Assembly (NCBI GenBank): GCA_965228435.1
Contig: OZ245818.1
Location: 1,116,001-1,180,000 of the forward strand
Source of the DNA: Hoeflea_A sp965228435
GTDB taxonomy: Bacteria > Pseudomonadota > Alphaproteobacteria > Rhizobiales > Rhizobiaceae
DNA: 64,000 bases
Reading direction: 5' to 3'
Shown: one piece after another, positions 15,719 through 24,533 of the stretch
Layout of the letters: the number at the start of each line of letters is the position of its first letter
Numbering within the stretch: position 1 is the stretch's first letter
Made by a program: the position numbers and the translations under genes
Notes under the pieces: model-generated
Database searches by the model: none
What the model was told of the DNA's origin: nothing
What the model saw: only the letters and a program-made list of their open reading frames with translations

Positions 15719-16195
15719 TCAGCCGCGCCAATGGAGGACGCAGACAAGCGTGAACAAGCGGCGGGCGGTGTCGAAATCGATGGTGATCTTACCGTCCAGC
15801 CGGTCCATCAGCGTCTGCGATCCTTCGTTGTGAATGCCGCGCCGGCCCATATCGATCGCCTCGATCTGGCTCGGCGTCGAACTGCGGATCGCCTCATAGT
15901 AGCTCTCGCAGATCATGAAATAGTCTTTGACAATGCGGCGAAATGGGGTGAGCGAGAGAATATGGGTCGCGACGGCGCCGTCGTCTTCCTGCGTCACCGT
16001 GAAGACAAGCTTCGAATCGACCAGCGAAAGCTTCAGCTTGTAGGGTCCGCCATCATGGCCGACCGGCTGGAAGCTGTTTTCCTCGATGAGATCGAAAATG
16101 GCGACGGCACGCTCATGCTCGACATCCGGCGTCGAACGCCCGATGGATTCATCGAGCGTGACTTCCGAAAGCCTGAATGCGCCGTTTTCGGCCAT
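15719..16195 (-). CDS. UPF0262 family protein
   Basis: A 158-residue conserved protein of unknown function, found almost only in alphaproteobacteria and usually encoded beside hisD. Recognised from RAVAIFDLIEENSF, ILSLTPFRRIVKDYFMICESYYEAIR and the late MGRRGIHNEGSQTL and DFDTARRLFTLVC segments. No catalytic motif or membrane segment is visible. It sits between hisD and the phosphatase gene on the same strand. Confidence 0.9.
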   Translation of the reverse strand: MAENGAFRLSEVTLDESIGRSTPDVEHERAVAIFDLIEENSFQPVGHDGGPYKLKLSLVDSKLVFTVTQEDDGAVATHILSLTPFRRIVKDYFMICESYYEAIRSSTPSQIEAIDMGRRGIHNEGSQTLMDRLDGKITIDFDTARRLFTLVCVLHWRG

Positions 16196-16275
16196 TTTTC
16201 AGCATTCCCTCCAGCTGCGAACGGCAGCCGGTCCGCTCGAATTGCCGCACTGCACAATGAATGCGGCCCATACTC

Positions 16276-17568
16276 CTATCGGTTCATCCGAATTGCAACA
16301 GAGCGTGCGTGGGCGTCAAGGCCTTCTGCCTCCGCCAGCGCGATCGCGGCCGGTCCGAGCGCGGCCAGTTGCTCGGCGTCGAGCCGCAGCACGGAGGTGC
16401 GTTTGACATAGTCGAGCACCGACAGGCCGGAGGAAAAGCGCGCCGAACGAGCGGTCGGCAGCACATGGTTGGAACCACCGACATAGTCGCCGATCACTTC
16501 CGGCGTGTGACGGCCGATGAATATAGCGCCGGCGTTGCGGATCTTGGGCATCAGCGCATCCGGGTTGTCGACCGCCAGCTCCAGATGTTCCGCTGCAAGG
16601 CGGTTGACCAGCGGCATGGCGGTATCGAAGTCGGCAACTTCGATGATGGCGCCGAAATCGCGCCAGCTGGCGCCAGCCACCTCGCCACGCGGAAGGGCCT
16701 TTAATTGCAATTCAACGGCCTTCTCCACCGCATCGGCCATCTCAGCGCTGTTGGTGATCAGGATCGATTGGGCGGACGTGTCATGCTCGGCCTGTGCGAG
16801 CAGGTCGGCGGCGATCCAGGCCGGATCGTTGTTGGCATCTGCCAGCACGAGCACTTCCGACGGGCCGGCGATCATGTCGATGCCAACGGTGCCGAAAACC
16901 TGTTTCTTGGCCGCTGCCACGTAGGCATTGCCGGGGCCGACGATTTTCGCGACCGGGGCAATGGTTTCGGTGCCGTAGGCAAGCGCCGCCACGGCCTGGG
17001 CGCCGCCGACGCGGTAGATTTCCGAAACCCCAGCCAATTTCGCTGCGGCCAGAACCAGCGGATTGAGCTCGCCATCCGGGCACGGCACGACAATGACGAT
17101 GCGCTCGACGCCGGCAACCTGCGCAGGCACGGCATTCATCAGCACCGAACTTGGATAGCTCGCCAAGCCACCAGGCACATAAAGGCCAACGGCTTCGATC
17201 GCCGTCCAGCGCGAGCCGAGCCCGACACCGAGATGATCCTCGTAGAAATCGTCCTTCGGCATCTGCCGCGCGTGGTGGCTTTCAATGCGTTTGTGGGCGA
17301 GTTTCAGCGCGTCCATCGTGGACTGATCGACACTGGCAACTGCTGCATCAATTGCGTCCGCGGTGATGGAAATGCCTTTGGTCTCGAGATCGAGACGGTC
17401 GAATTTCCGGGTGTAGTCGATCAGCGCCGCATCACCGCGCTGCCTGACATCTGCGATGATCTGGGCGGCGACGGCGTTGACGTCTTCCGACACCTCGCGT
17501 TTCATCGCCAGAAGATCGGCAAAATCGGCATCGAACGTCGTGCTCGACTGATGCAGGCGTCGGACCAC
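16276..17568 (-). CDS. hisD: histidinol dehydrogenase
   Basis: A 430-residue zinc enzyme that oxidises L-histidinol to L-histidine in two NAD-dependent steps. Visible signatures: VGLYVPGGLASYPSSVLM near residue 125-145, VGGAQAVAALAYGTE and KIVGPGNAYVAAAK for NAD, the zinc and substrate residues in AQAEHDTSAQ, the catalytic Glu-His pair in LAAEHLEL, and the late zinc ligands in IGDYVGGSNH and DAHARS. Length is normal. The start is a GTG at 17568 behind a strong AGGAGAGG. A mobile-looking element fills the space to DUF2948. Confidence 0.97.
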   Translation of the reverse strand: MVRRLHQSSTTFDADFADLLAMKREVSEDVNAVAAQIIADVRQRGDAALIDYTRKFDRLDLETKGISITADAIDAAVASVDQSTMDALKLAHKRIESHHARQMPKDDFYEDHLGVGLGSRWTAIEAVGLYVPGGLASYPSSVLMNAVPAQVAGVERIVIVVPCPDGELNPLVLAAAKLAGVSEIYRVGGAQAVAALAYGTETIAPVAKIVGPGNAYVAAAKKQVFGTVGIDMIAGPSEVLVLADANNDPAWIAADLLAQAEHDTSAQSILITNSAEMADAVEKAVELQLKALPRGEVAGASWRDFGAIIEVADFDTAMPLVNRLAAEHLELAVDNPDALMPKIRNAGAIFIGRHTPEVIGDYVGGSNHVLPTARSARFSSGLSVLDYVKRTSVLRLDAEQLAALGPAAIALAEAEGLDAHARSVAIRMNR

Positions 17569-17595
17569 GGGCCCTCTCCTTGGAAACTCTGCGCG

Positions 17596-17868
17596 TTAGA
17601 GCATAGGGCGATAAGTTTGCACCATTTGACCGCGGCGATTTTGGTCTCTGGCTAGGCGGATTGCAGGCTGTGGTGTGATCCCACCACTAGTGCAAGCCAA
17701 CGACGCCAGGGGCCAAAAGCGCCCGGCCCGAAGGGTGGCTGCATATCGGCCCATCGGCTGCGTTGTATCGCTTGCCCGATGCACCACATCGCGCTGCGCG
17801 ACGCGCCTTGCCGAGTGGAGCCGATCTGCAGCCATCAAATGATCCAAACTTATCGCCCTTTGCTCTAA
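17596..17868. mobile_element. 273-bp MITE-like element with 24-bp terminal inverted repeats
   Basis: The left end (17596-17619, starting TTAGAGCATAGGGCGATAAG) and right end (17845-17868) are inverted copies matching at 23 of 24 positions. No gene is seen inside. The element sits between hisD and the DUF2948 gene, normally close neighbours, and its right repeat supplies the DUF2948 stop codon (TAG, 17867-17865). No clear target-site duplication was found. The structure fits a non-autonomous transposon or a large REP-type repeat; its transposase family is unknown. Confidence 0.7.
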
Positions 17869-18311
17869 ACGTCGGACAAAGGGTGGTTGGGGCGGAATTC
17901 CGTTTCCCAGGCCGCGCCAAGGTCGCTCATCTGCGCTTCGATACACTCGACCGACAATTCGATCGCCGCGTCGCCGGAAAAGATCAGCTCAATGGTGCCG
18001 GCTGGCGCCTCATCGCCGGGCACGAAATTGATGGTCAGCAAAGACAGGACCTTGTCGCCCTCGCGTCGGCTGAACCCACGTGAGCGAACGGCGATGACCC
18101 GGTTGAAATGCAACGCCGAACGGCGGCGTTCGTAGGAGCGGCGGCGCTTGCCGGCGGATTCTTCCCAGACAAAGCGATTGCCGGCCAACAGGAAGCGCAT
18201 GTCCTTGGCTTGATAGTCGAGATCGTCTGCCTTGATCACCGCATCCTGCATGTAGGCGGACACGATGGACAGGTCCTCCTTGTCGAGGGCCATCAGTTTC
18301 AGGATTTTCAT
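17865..18311 (-). CDS. DUF2948 family protein
   Basis: A 148-residue conserved alphaproteobacterial protein of unknown function. Typical features are LMALDKEDLSIVSAYMQDAV at the start, DMRFLLAGNRFVWE, the basic RRRSYERRRSALHF stretch and LLTINFVPGDEAP. The genomic position upstream of hisD is conserved in Hyphomicrobiales. The ATG at 18311 is chosen; in-frame codons upstream to 18356 do not resemble the family. The stop codon lies inside the terminal repeat of the 273-bp element, so the C-terminus may have been altered by its insertion. Confidence 0.88.
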   Translation of the reverse strand: MKILKLMALDKEDLSIVSAYMQDAVIKADDLDYQAKDMRFLLAGNRFVWEESAGKRRRSYERRRSALHFNRVIAVRSRGFSRREGDKVLSLLTINFVPGDEAPAGTIELIFSGDAAIELSVECIEAQMSDLGAAWETEFRPNHPLSDV

Positions 18312-18410
18312 CGAGCGCTCTTGTTCCTGGCTGCGGCGCACGTGCCGCGTCGACAAGCTAGATAGTCATTTGCGGCGGCAGGTGCAAATGCCTTTGCGAA
18401 ACTCCACATA

Positions 18411-18734
18411 TCAGTCTGCGCGACTGTCCTGCGTTCCCCAGTTGCGCATGGCCTCGATTACCGGGAGCATGGACCGTCCGCGATCGGTCAGAGCGTATTC
18501 GACCCGCGGCGGCACCTCGGCGAATACTGTGCGGGATACCAGACCGTCGCCCTCCAGTTCTCGCAGTTGCTGGGTCAGCATCTGTTTGGTGATCCCGGGA
18601 ATGGCTCGGCGCATGGCACCGAACCGGCCCACCCCGTTGTCGACGCAAAACAGAATCACAGGCTTCCATTTGCCACCGATGACGCCGAGGCATCGGGTCA
18701 CGGGGCATTCGTCGTTACGGTCCGGAATTTTCAT
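18411..18734 (-). CDS. HxlR family transcriptional regulator
   Basis: A 107-residue winged-helix regulator. DECPVTRCLGVIGGKWKPVIL carries the conserved Cys of the family, then RFGAMRRAIPGITKQMLTQQLRELEGDGLVSRTV forms the HTH and wing start and VEYALTDRGRSM the wing. HxlR proteins often sense electrophiles or oxidation through that N-terminal Cys. The ATG at 18734 is used; a TTG at 18767 is less likely. It is divergent from an exported protein gene and a palindrome sits between them. Confidence 0.93.
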   Translation of the reverse strand: MKIPDRNDECPVTRCLGVIGGKWKPVILFCVDNGVGRFGAMRRAIPGITKQMLTQQLRELEGDGLVSRTVFAEVPPRVEYALTDRGRSMLPVIEAMRNWGTQDSRAD

Positions 18735-18765
18735 TGGTCTGTTTTTCCTGACTAGATCAGAAAAC

Positions 18766-18782
18766 AATGACTAGTTGTCATT
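18766..18782. promoter_or_regulatory. palindrome between hxlR-type gene and exported protein gene
   Basis: AATGAC (18766-18771), five-base spacer TAGTT, GTCATT (18777-18782): a perfect 6-bp inverted repeat. Its position between divergent genes suggests an operator for the HxlR regulator. A second ACTAG occurs about 18 bp away. Inference from symmetry and position. Confidence 0.45.
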
Positions 18783-18834
18783 TTCATAACAATGGTCACA
18801 TTGGAGGACCATCGTCAATCGATGGAGCCTGACC

Positions 18835-19500
18835 ATGACCCTTTTTCGACATCTCGTCCTGATCGCCGCCTTGCTGTCCGCAACCGAAATCTCACTGGCT
18901 ACCGATACCAGTCTCGAGGGGTTGCGCGCCCGCGTCGTCGGCACCTGGACATCAATCGCCTGCGAGCTGCGCCCGCAGCAGAACCCGGCCGATCCGGCTG
19001 CCGCGCCAACGCCAACCTATCTGACCCGTGACTTTACCTACGATACGGATGGCGGGTTCAGCGCCACGATCACAGTCTATGCGGATCCCGGTTGTTCCAT
19101 GCCGATGGCATCCTACGACTTTGCCGGGGAAATTCTGTGGCACGATGCAAACCCGGCTGCCCCGGGAGCGTGGTCGCAGGATTATGTGCTTAACCGCAAA
19201 CTGGAATTGACCATTCAGGCCGAGCCGATGGCCGCGCAGCTCAATCAGTTTCCCGACGGCGCCTGCGGCGAGGGTCCCTTCGTGGTCGGCGAAACGCGCG
19301 ACATCCTCGGCCGCCCCTGCATGCTGCTGCGCTTTGTCGACGGCAGCCCCTACGTGATCGATCACGATTTTCTCTATGTGCGGCAAGACGCGCCCACCAT
19401 GCTTTTCATGGGCGCCAAACATGTTGACGGAACCGGTTTCTACACGCCGGAGAACCGCCCGACTGTCGGACTTCAGCAGCCGCTGATCAAGGTTCAGTAA
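18835..19500 (+). CDS. exported protein with APCDD1-like domain
   Basis: A 221-residue protein with a signal peptide (MTLFRHLVLIAALLSATEI). The mature part reads GTWTSIACELRPQ, then YLTRDFTYD, FSATITVYADPGCSMP and FAGEILW. This order of G-x-W-x-S-x-x-C-E-x-R-P, a T-R-x-F/Y-x-F strand and Y-x-D-P-x-C is the pattern of the APCDD1 domain, best known in a vertebrate Wnt inhibitor but also present in bacteria, where its role is unknown. Later Cys residues (DGACGEG, GRPCML) could be disulfide-bonded in the periplasm. The divergent HxlR gene is the likely regulator. The domain call is by eye and should be tested with a profile. Confidence 0.6.
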   Translation: MTLFRHLVLIAALLSATEISLATDTSLEGLRARVVGTWTSIACELRPQQNPADPAAAPTPTYLTRDFTYDTDGGFSATITVYADPGCSMPMASYDFAGEILWHDANPAAPGAWSQDYVLNRKLELTIQAEPMAAQLNQFPDGACGEGPFVVGETRDILGRPCMLLRFVDGSPYVIDHDFLYVRQDAPTMLFMGAKHVDGTGFYTPENRPTVGLQQPLIKVQ

Positions 19501-19521
19501 CCATCCCTTGCGGGAGTATTG

Positions 19522-20811
19522 TCAGCCGCTGATGCGCTCGACTTCGGCACCGCAGCGCGTCAGCTTCTGCTCCAGCCGCTCGAAGCCGCGGTCGAGATGG
19601 TAGACCCGATTGACCACAGTTTCGCCTTCAGCGGCGAGGCCGGCAATGACCAGCGAGACGGAGGCCCGCAGGTCGGTCGCCATGACCTGGGCTCCCTTCA
19701 AAGCGTCGACGCCCCGTATGGTGGCCGTCTGGCCGGAAAGCTGGATGTCGGCACCGAGCCGCGCCAGCTCCTGGACGTGCATGAAGCGGTTTTCAAAGAT
19801 GGTCTCGGTGATCTTGGACGTTCCCTTGGCGCGGGTCATCAGCGCCATGAACTGCGCCTGCAGATCGGTCGGGAAGCCGGGGAACGGGTCAGTGGTTACG
19901 TCGACCGGCGACAGACCGGAGCCGTTGCGCTTGATGTGCAGACCGGAATTGGTCGGCGTTACCTCGGCGCCGGCCTCACGCAGCGTATCGAGCGCCGTGT
20001 CCAAAAGCGTAGCGTTGGTGTCTTCCAGGGTGACATCACCGCCGGCCATGGCAACGGCCATAGCGTAGGTGCCGGTTTCGATGCGGTCGGGCAGCACCCG
20101 GTGGCGGGCACCCGACAGTGCATCGACACCCTCAATGATGATGGTGGAGGTGCCGGCGCCCGAGATGCGGGCGCCCATGGCGTTGAGACAGTCGGCGAGG
20201 TTGACGACTTCCGGCTCGCGTGCCGCGTTGTGGATCTCCACGGTGCCGCGGGCCAAGGTAGCGGTCATCATCAACACGTGGGTCGCGCCAACGGACACTT
20301 TCGGGAATTCGAAACGGCCGGCCTGAATGCCATTGGGTGCGCGGGCATTGACGTAACCGCCGTCGATGTCGATCTCGACGCCAAGCGCCTGAAGGCCGTC
20401 GATGAACAGATCGACCGGCCGTGTGCCGATGGCGCAACCGCCGGGAAGCGATACCCGCGCTTCGCCCATGCGAGCGACCAGCGGGCCGATGACCCAGAAA
20501 CTGGCGCGCATTTTCGACACCAGCTCGTAGGGTGCGGTGGTGTCGACGATGTGGCGGGCGGAGAAATGGATGGTGCGCGAATAGCCCTCACCTTCGCGCT
20601 GGCGGCGACCGTTGACCGAATGGTCGACGCCGTGATTGCCGAGAATCTGGATCAGCCGCTCGACATCGGCGAGGCGCGGCACGTTTTCCAGCGTCAAGGT
20701 ATCGTCGGTCAGAAGCGACGCGATCATCAGTGGCAGTGCGGCGTTCTTGGCGCCGGAGATTGGGATGACCCCGTTGAGCGGTTTGCCGCCGACGATTCTG
20801 ATGCGATCCAT
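19522..20811 (-). CDS. murA: UDP-N-acetylglucosamine 1-carboxyvinyltransferase
   Basis: A 429-residue EPSP-synthase-fold enzyme for the first committed step of peptidoglycan synthesis, moving enolpyruvate from PEP to UDP-GlcNAc. Residues 1-25 carry IVGGKPLNGVIPISGAKNAALP with catalytic Lys22; Cys126 in LPGGCAIGTRP is the fosfomycin-sensitive loop residue; GATHVLMM, DRIETGTY and DPFPGFPTDLQAQ are further signatures. Length is standard. Cys rather than Asp at the loop predicts fosfomycin sensitivity at target level. The gene is convergent with the exported protein gene at 21-bp spacing. Confidence 0.98.
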   Translation of the reverse strand: MDRIRIVGGKPLNGVIPISGAKNAALPLMIASLLTDDTLTLENVPRLADVERLIQILGNHGVDHSVNGRRQREGEGYSRTIHFSARHIVDTTAPYELVSKMRASFWVIGPLVARMGEARVSLPGGCAIGTRPVDLFIDGLQALGVEIDIDGGYVNARAPNGIQAGRFEFPKVSVGATHVLMMTATLARGTVEIHNAAREPEVVNLADCLNAMGARISGAGTSTIIIEGVDALSGARHRVLPDRIETGTYAMAVAMAGGDVTLEDTNATLLDTALDTLREAGAEVTPTNSGLHIKRNGSGLSPVDVTTDPFPGFPTDLQAQFMALMTRAKGTSKITETIFENRFMHVQELARLGADIQLSGQTATIRGVDALKGAQVMATDLRASVSLVIAGLAAEGETVVNRVYHLDRGFERLEQKLTRCGAEVERISG

Positions 20812-20864
20812 GCAGTCCCCGAGCTTGTCGCCCGCCCCTTTGTATCACCGGCGATCGCCGGTCG

Positions 20865-21065
20865 TCATTTGTCCTTCGCGGCACTCGCCGCAGCCGGCAG
20901 TCCTCCGGCCTCGTCCATGGCGCCGCCGCGGCGGGCCCTCACCTGCTTCTTGCGACGCTGTAGATTGGCGCGCAATTCGGCCGCCAGCCGGGCCTTGCGG
21001 ACCTCCGCCGGGCTCTTGCCATCACCGCTGTCGCTGGTTTGTCCCATCGGGCCGACATACCGCAT
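20865..21065 (-). CDS. small basic protein upstream of murA
   Basis: A 66-residue protein with a Lys/Arg-rich helix (AEVRKARLAAELRANLQRRK, then KQVRARR) and a short Ala-rich tail. Small proteins of this composition are often found before murA in Hyphomicrobiales; function is unknown. The ATG at 21065 is preferred (AGGTG upstream); an ATG at 21047 is also possible. The gene ends about 54 bp before the murA start on the same strand. Nucleic-acid binding is only a guess from charge. Confidence 0.7.
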   Translation of the reverse strand: MRYVGPMGQTSDSGDGKSPAEVRKARLAAELRANLQRRKKQVRARRGGAMDEAGGLPAAASAAKDK

Positions 21066-21258
21066 TCCCCGGCACCTGGCAAAGGGCAATTGCATGGCGT
21101 AATTCGGGCAAGTGCGGCACAGCATGCGCCGCTATGCTTAACGCTTGGTAAAAAGCGCTCTCGCTGCCGCTTTCATCCTTGCGCTGTCCGCCAGTCTATG
21201 GCAATAGGCTCCGCGTCCTTGCGCAAGCTGGCCCCGCGCCGCATTTCCGCGCCGACAC

Positions 21259-21333
<75 letters not shown>

Positions 21334-22103
21334 TATAATCAAAGACCTCGCAGCGCCTTCAAAACCTATTTGGTTACTCCGGGATGAAACCGGAATAAAT
21401 GCAATATCTCTGCCGCAGGCAGTCCGGGTGGCTGTAATGCTTTTTCAAGCGTTTGCGGGTGAGGCTGACACCTGCTTTGTGGTCGTTGATCCTGTTTTTG
21501 AACCAATCGGATTGCTGCCGTAAGATGTGCGCTGTGGCGGCGCGATGAAGCAATGCGACGTCCCCTGCGCGGGCAAATCCCTTCTCTTGGACCAAAACTA
21601 ACTGTCACCGCCTGGACAGTCTGCCGGATCAGTATAGGTCGAAGCTGATCCGGCCTTTTGCAAGGGCGCGCAATACGGGCAAGGATGAGCGACGAGAAGC
21701 CCGCCCCCGAAAACCCCGGTGGATCGGATCTGCGGTTTTGGACATGCCGGCGCTGGAGACAAGCTTTGTGTCGACGTCTAGGACCATAATGATCAGCACG
21801 CAGCCATCGTTGTCCCGCGCTCAGTGGAAAGTGATTTTCGCTCTGCTTTCAGCGGGCCGGACTTCTGGCCGCAAAGATCTGCGGCCACTCACCTGCGGAA
21901 GCGATTGCAATTGCTCTCCGGGTCCGTGCGATTGGCTTGGGGGTCACCGATAACAACAAAAACGGCTTACGCCTGATTCTGGGGAGCGGCTCCGCATTGG
22001 ATTTGATTGTGTCTGAAGCAGCATCGGAACAGAGTCGCACAGCGCTCGCCGCGATAGACAGATATCAGAAGTCAGGTGGCCCGGAAGCGGCCCATTGAGG
22101 CTG
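21334..22103. other. gene-poor stretch with short open frames
   Basis: About 770 bp following tRNA-Thr. Two stretches look coding but are not recognised: a minus-strand 73-codon frame at 21374-21595 (beginning VQEKGFARAGDVALLHRAAT, ending YCIYSGFIPE), and a plus-strand frame at 21835-22098 containing ICGHSPAEAIAIALRVRAIG and LILGSGSALDLIVSEAA, which has no usable start codon. Both may be remnants of older genes. Nothing else was recognised. Confidence 0.35.
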
Positions 22104-22550
22104 TCAGTATTGTTCGCGTAGTCGCTCTAAATCCACGCCGCCATCGCGGCAAAACTCAATTACCACCAAATGCTGAGTTCGTGTGTCGCCAACCTTCATA
22201 ACGAATGGTCCCTTGCTAAAACCGATAAACGGCTGGGACGCTGCATCACCAGAACTCCTTTTCGCGTCGACCCAACCGCAGACCGTGAACACCGTCGGCA
22301 AGATTGTCGGAGCTGATGCGATATGCCCGAAGCGCGCGGCCTCCGGATTCTTCAATTCGGCACGTATCGCGCTGTGTATCTCTTCGAGCTGAGCTCCTGA
22401 CAGATGATGGCCGGAGCCGTTCAATACATGTTCTCCCCGTAAATCCTGGGCCCGCACCGCCAAGAGCTGATGCTGATCGGTGCCAATAGCATTTCGGTCG
22501 GTTGTTATGGAAACTGAAATCAGGCCCGCCAGGAACCAGGGTATCTGCAT
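22104..22550 (-). CDS. small exported protein, conserved family of unknown function
   Basis: A 148-residue protein. The hydrophobic start (MQIPWFLAGLISVSI) looks like a signal peptide or anchor. The mature part has QLEEIHSAIRAELKNPEAARFGH and VFTVCGWVDAKRSSGDAASQPFIG, matching a common small proteobacterial family with an A-V-x-x-x-L-K-D/N-P-x-S/A-A-x-F helix and a V-C-G-x-V-N/D-A-K motif; its function is unknown. The ATG at 22550 follows AAGGA. Directly upstream lies repeat copy A. The reading frame stays open through that repeat to 22871, so a longer product cannot be excluded. Confidence 0.65.
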   Translation of the reverse strand: MQIPWFLAGLISVSITTDRNAIGTDQHQLLAVRAQDLRGEHVLNGSGHHLSGAQLEEIHSAIRAELKNPEAARFGHIASAPTILPTVFTVCGWVDAKRSSGDAASQPFIGFSKGPFVMKVGDTRTQHLVVIEFCRDGGVDLERLREQY

Positions 22551-23356
22551 TAGGTCGTCCTTCTCGGACCAACTGAGACAAAAGCGGACCGAAGCCACAA
22601 GTACAGCTACAAATGCCTGGGTCGTGACCCGCACGCCTTCCAGAAACCGGGCTGGGCTCCTCCAGGACCGTTCGGCCTGAACAAAATGGGGTCCACGGTG
22701 GCCACCTGAAATTGAACCACAACGGATACACCAGACGCAAGTGATTCTCGGGAAAAAGGCAATAAATTCATATAGTAATAGAAATATTTCTCCATGAATT
22801 TCGTGTCTTATAGACAGCAATAATAGGACCTGGACCGTAGCATCATTATTATTGATGGTAGTTCGTCGCATGGGGCGACTAGGATGGATTCGGGCTTAAC
22901 TCCGTGATCGGTCGCGGCCGCCATCGGGCGCGCGTGCTGGAGAAAAGGCCGAAGGGTCAGATCCAATCACACACGCATGCCGTTTCGGTCGGCCGCTATC
23001 GGGCCAACGAAGAGTTCAAGAGCCAGGGCAACCGATAACGTGCACCCTGCGTTCCGGACAACGGACAGGAACGATGAGGCTCCAATCGGCATGCCAACAG
23101 AACTGGTCCACACGGCCGGCGGAAACGAAACGCTGCCGCGCAATGGCGCGCTGCTGATCTGCATCAAGGTCAAGTGAGAAAGACGGGCCCTCCGAACGGG
23201 AACGAATTAAGCTTCAGGCGGGTTAAACGGCGTTTCAAAGAGAGCTTTGTTGAAAGCGAAATCGCACCGTTCAAATACGGGGAAATTCGGCCTCGATTTG
23301 GCTGCTCCTCGCACCTTCTGGCTCAGTCATTGCACGATCACGTCTTAGCTGCGCGG
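22551..23356. other. gene-poor stretch containing repeat copy A
   Basis: About 800 bp. Its left part is repeat copy A (22569-22793). From 22800 to 23356 there are only short open frames on both strands, such as a plus-strand frame ending at 23177 with GMPTELVHTAGGNETLPRNG; none has a convincing start or a recognised family. It is probably decayed sequence. Confidence 0.4.
22569..22793 (-). repeat. repeat copy A of a four-member family upstream of short genes
   Basis: Read toward the 22550 gene, the copy starts with an AT-rich block (AATATTTCTATTACTATATG...), has a middle part with GTGGTTCAATTTCAG and GACCCCATTTTG, and ends with TAGCTGTACTTGTGGCTTCG and TCCG. Copies B, C and D have the same order. 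Against copy C the final TAGCTGT...TCCG stretch matches at about 22 of 25 bases and the AT block at 23-26 of 28. Confidence 0.65.
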
Positions 23357-24070
23357 TCATTCTTTGTGGCCGAGGCACAGCACAGACAGGCCAGCGATCC
23401 GGTTGGCAGAAAAGAGGGGCAGTTCGGCGGCGCAGAGCGCCTTCAGGATGGCATTTGCAACAGGACCTTGTCGGGTCAATTGCGAGCGCGGGGCATCACC
23501 GCGGGAGATGAGATTGCCGAAAAGGCGGGTCGTTGCGGCGATCGGGAAGACGGAACCAAAGCAGTAGAAGCCTTGGTCGACCCGCAGCCCCGCGGTCTTC
23601 ATGACGAGGCGTACCTGCCGCAATGTGTAACGTCGGTAGTGGCGGAGAAATTCGTCATGGCCACTCCACAGAAAACCAAATGCTGGAACGGTGATCAGAA
23701 ACCGCGTGCCGCAGGTGACCTTTTCGACATATTCGCGCAATAGGGCCACGTCATCGGTCACGTGTTCCAAAACATCCATCAGCAGTACCAGGTCCGCGTC
23801 GGTGCTGGCGATTTCACCGCAGTAGGCAAGAGACTTGCCGCCTAGTGTCTCGCTCCAATCTCCAGCGTAGTTTGGATCAACACAAACGGCCCTTTGCGCA
23901 TCGGTCTCAGACAATAGGCATTTTGCAAAGTACCCGGAGCCCGCACCGACATCGAGCACTTCGGTGGGAGTAATCGCACCCAGGGCTCTGAGCATGAATT
24001 TGGACTTAGATACGTAATACCAGTGGCTCCCGATGTCCTCGCCCAGAATATCGGTTTCAAGTAAATCCAT
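23357..24070 (-). CDS. class I SAM-dependent methyltransferase
   Basis: A 237-residue methyltransferase. Motif I VLDVGAGSGYFAKCLL (about residues 37-52) binds SAM; DADLVLLMDVLEHVTDDVALL is motif IV with the D-V-L-E-H sequence typical of UbiG/Methyltransf_11-like enzymes acting on lipids, sugars or small molecules; TRFLITVPAFGFLWSGHDEFLRHYRRYT follows. Such enzymes occur in cell-surface or polyketide loci, but no partner gene is close. The ATG at 24070 follows TAGGA. Repeat copy B lies directly upstream. Substrate unknown. Confidence 0.85.
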   Translation of the reverse strand: MDLLETDILGEDIGSHWYYVSKSKFMLRALGAITPTEVLDVGAGSGYFAKCLLSETDAQRAVCVDPNYAGDWSETLGGKSLAYCGEIASTDADLVLLMDVLEHVTDDVALLREYVEKVTCGTRFLITVPAFGFLWSGHDEFLRHYRRYTLRQVRLVMKTAGLRVDQGFYCFGSVFPIAATTRLFGNLISRGDAPRSQLTRQGPVANAILKALCAAELPLFSANRIAGLSVLCLGHKE

Positions 24071-24130
24071 TTTGGAGTTCCTAATTTGCGGATGAACGAG
24101 TGGCCTCGCCATCGCAGGCGGGCTCCTCCA

Positions 24131-24371
24131 GCTCTTTGAAACAACGGACCGGAGCCTCAACCACTGCATTTGGCAATGGTTGGGCGCCGATCCGTGCCCC
24201 GAAGCTTCAGTATGTCCGGTTGCCGTCGGGGCGGCGCTTGAGTCTCCTTTAGTATTTGGGGTTGAGGAGCCCGCAAGGCCGACTTGTAGAGTTCACGAAT
24301 CTAGAGCTTCGCGCAAGCCTTTGAGTCGAAATAACATAATAAATTCAAATAGTAATACGGATATTTCCTAA
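24131..24371 (-). repeat. repeat copy B, upstream of the methyltransferase gene
   Basis: Oriented toward the gene at 24070. It has the AT-rich block AATATCCGTATTACTATTTG followed by AATTTATT, a middle GTCGGCC...CAACCCCAAAT part, then CACGGATCGGCGCCCAA and GGCTCCGGTCCGT. It is an inverted counterpart of copy C; the AT block differs from that of C at about two of 28 positions. Confidence 0.65.
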
Positions 24372-24533
24372 TGAAACTCGCACCTCTTTCGTGGCGTGGC
24401 GAATGGGATTCATCCAGAATTCGCCAGCCCCGCTCAGCCTTCCCCTTACCACCGGCCAGCGAATAGCCGCAGTCCGCAGCCTCGATTTCGAACCACGCTT
24501 CTCGTCGCCCACTAATCGGGTGAGCGCTCCACA

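Noticed and set aside
19519..21102. 527-codon plus-strand frame across murA
   Set aside because: Antisense to murA and the small gene upstream; the minus-strand translation is an unmistakable MurA.
23174..23743. 189-codon plus-strand frame
   Set aside because: Mostly antisense to the methyltransferase gene, which has intact SAM motifs and a good ribosome site.
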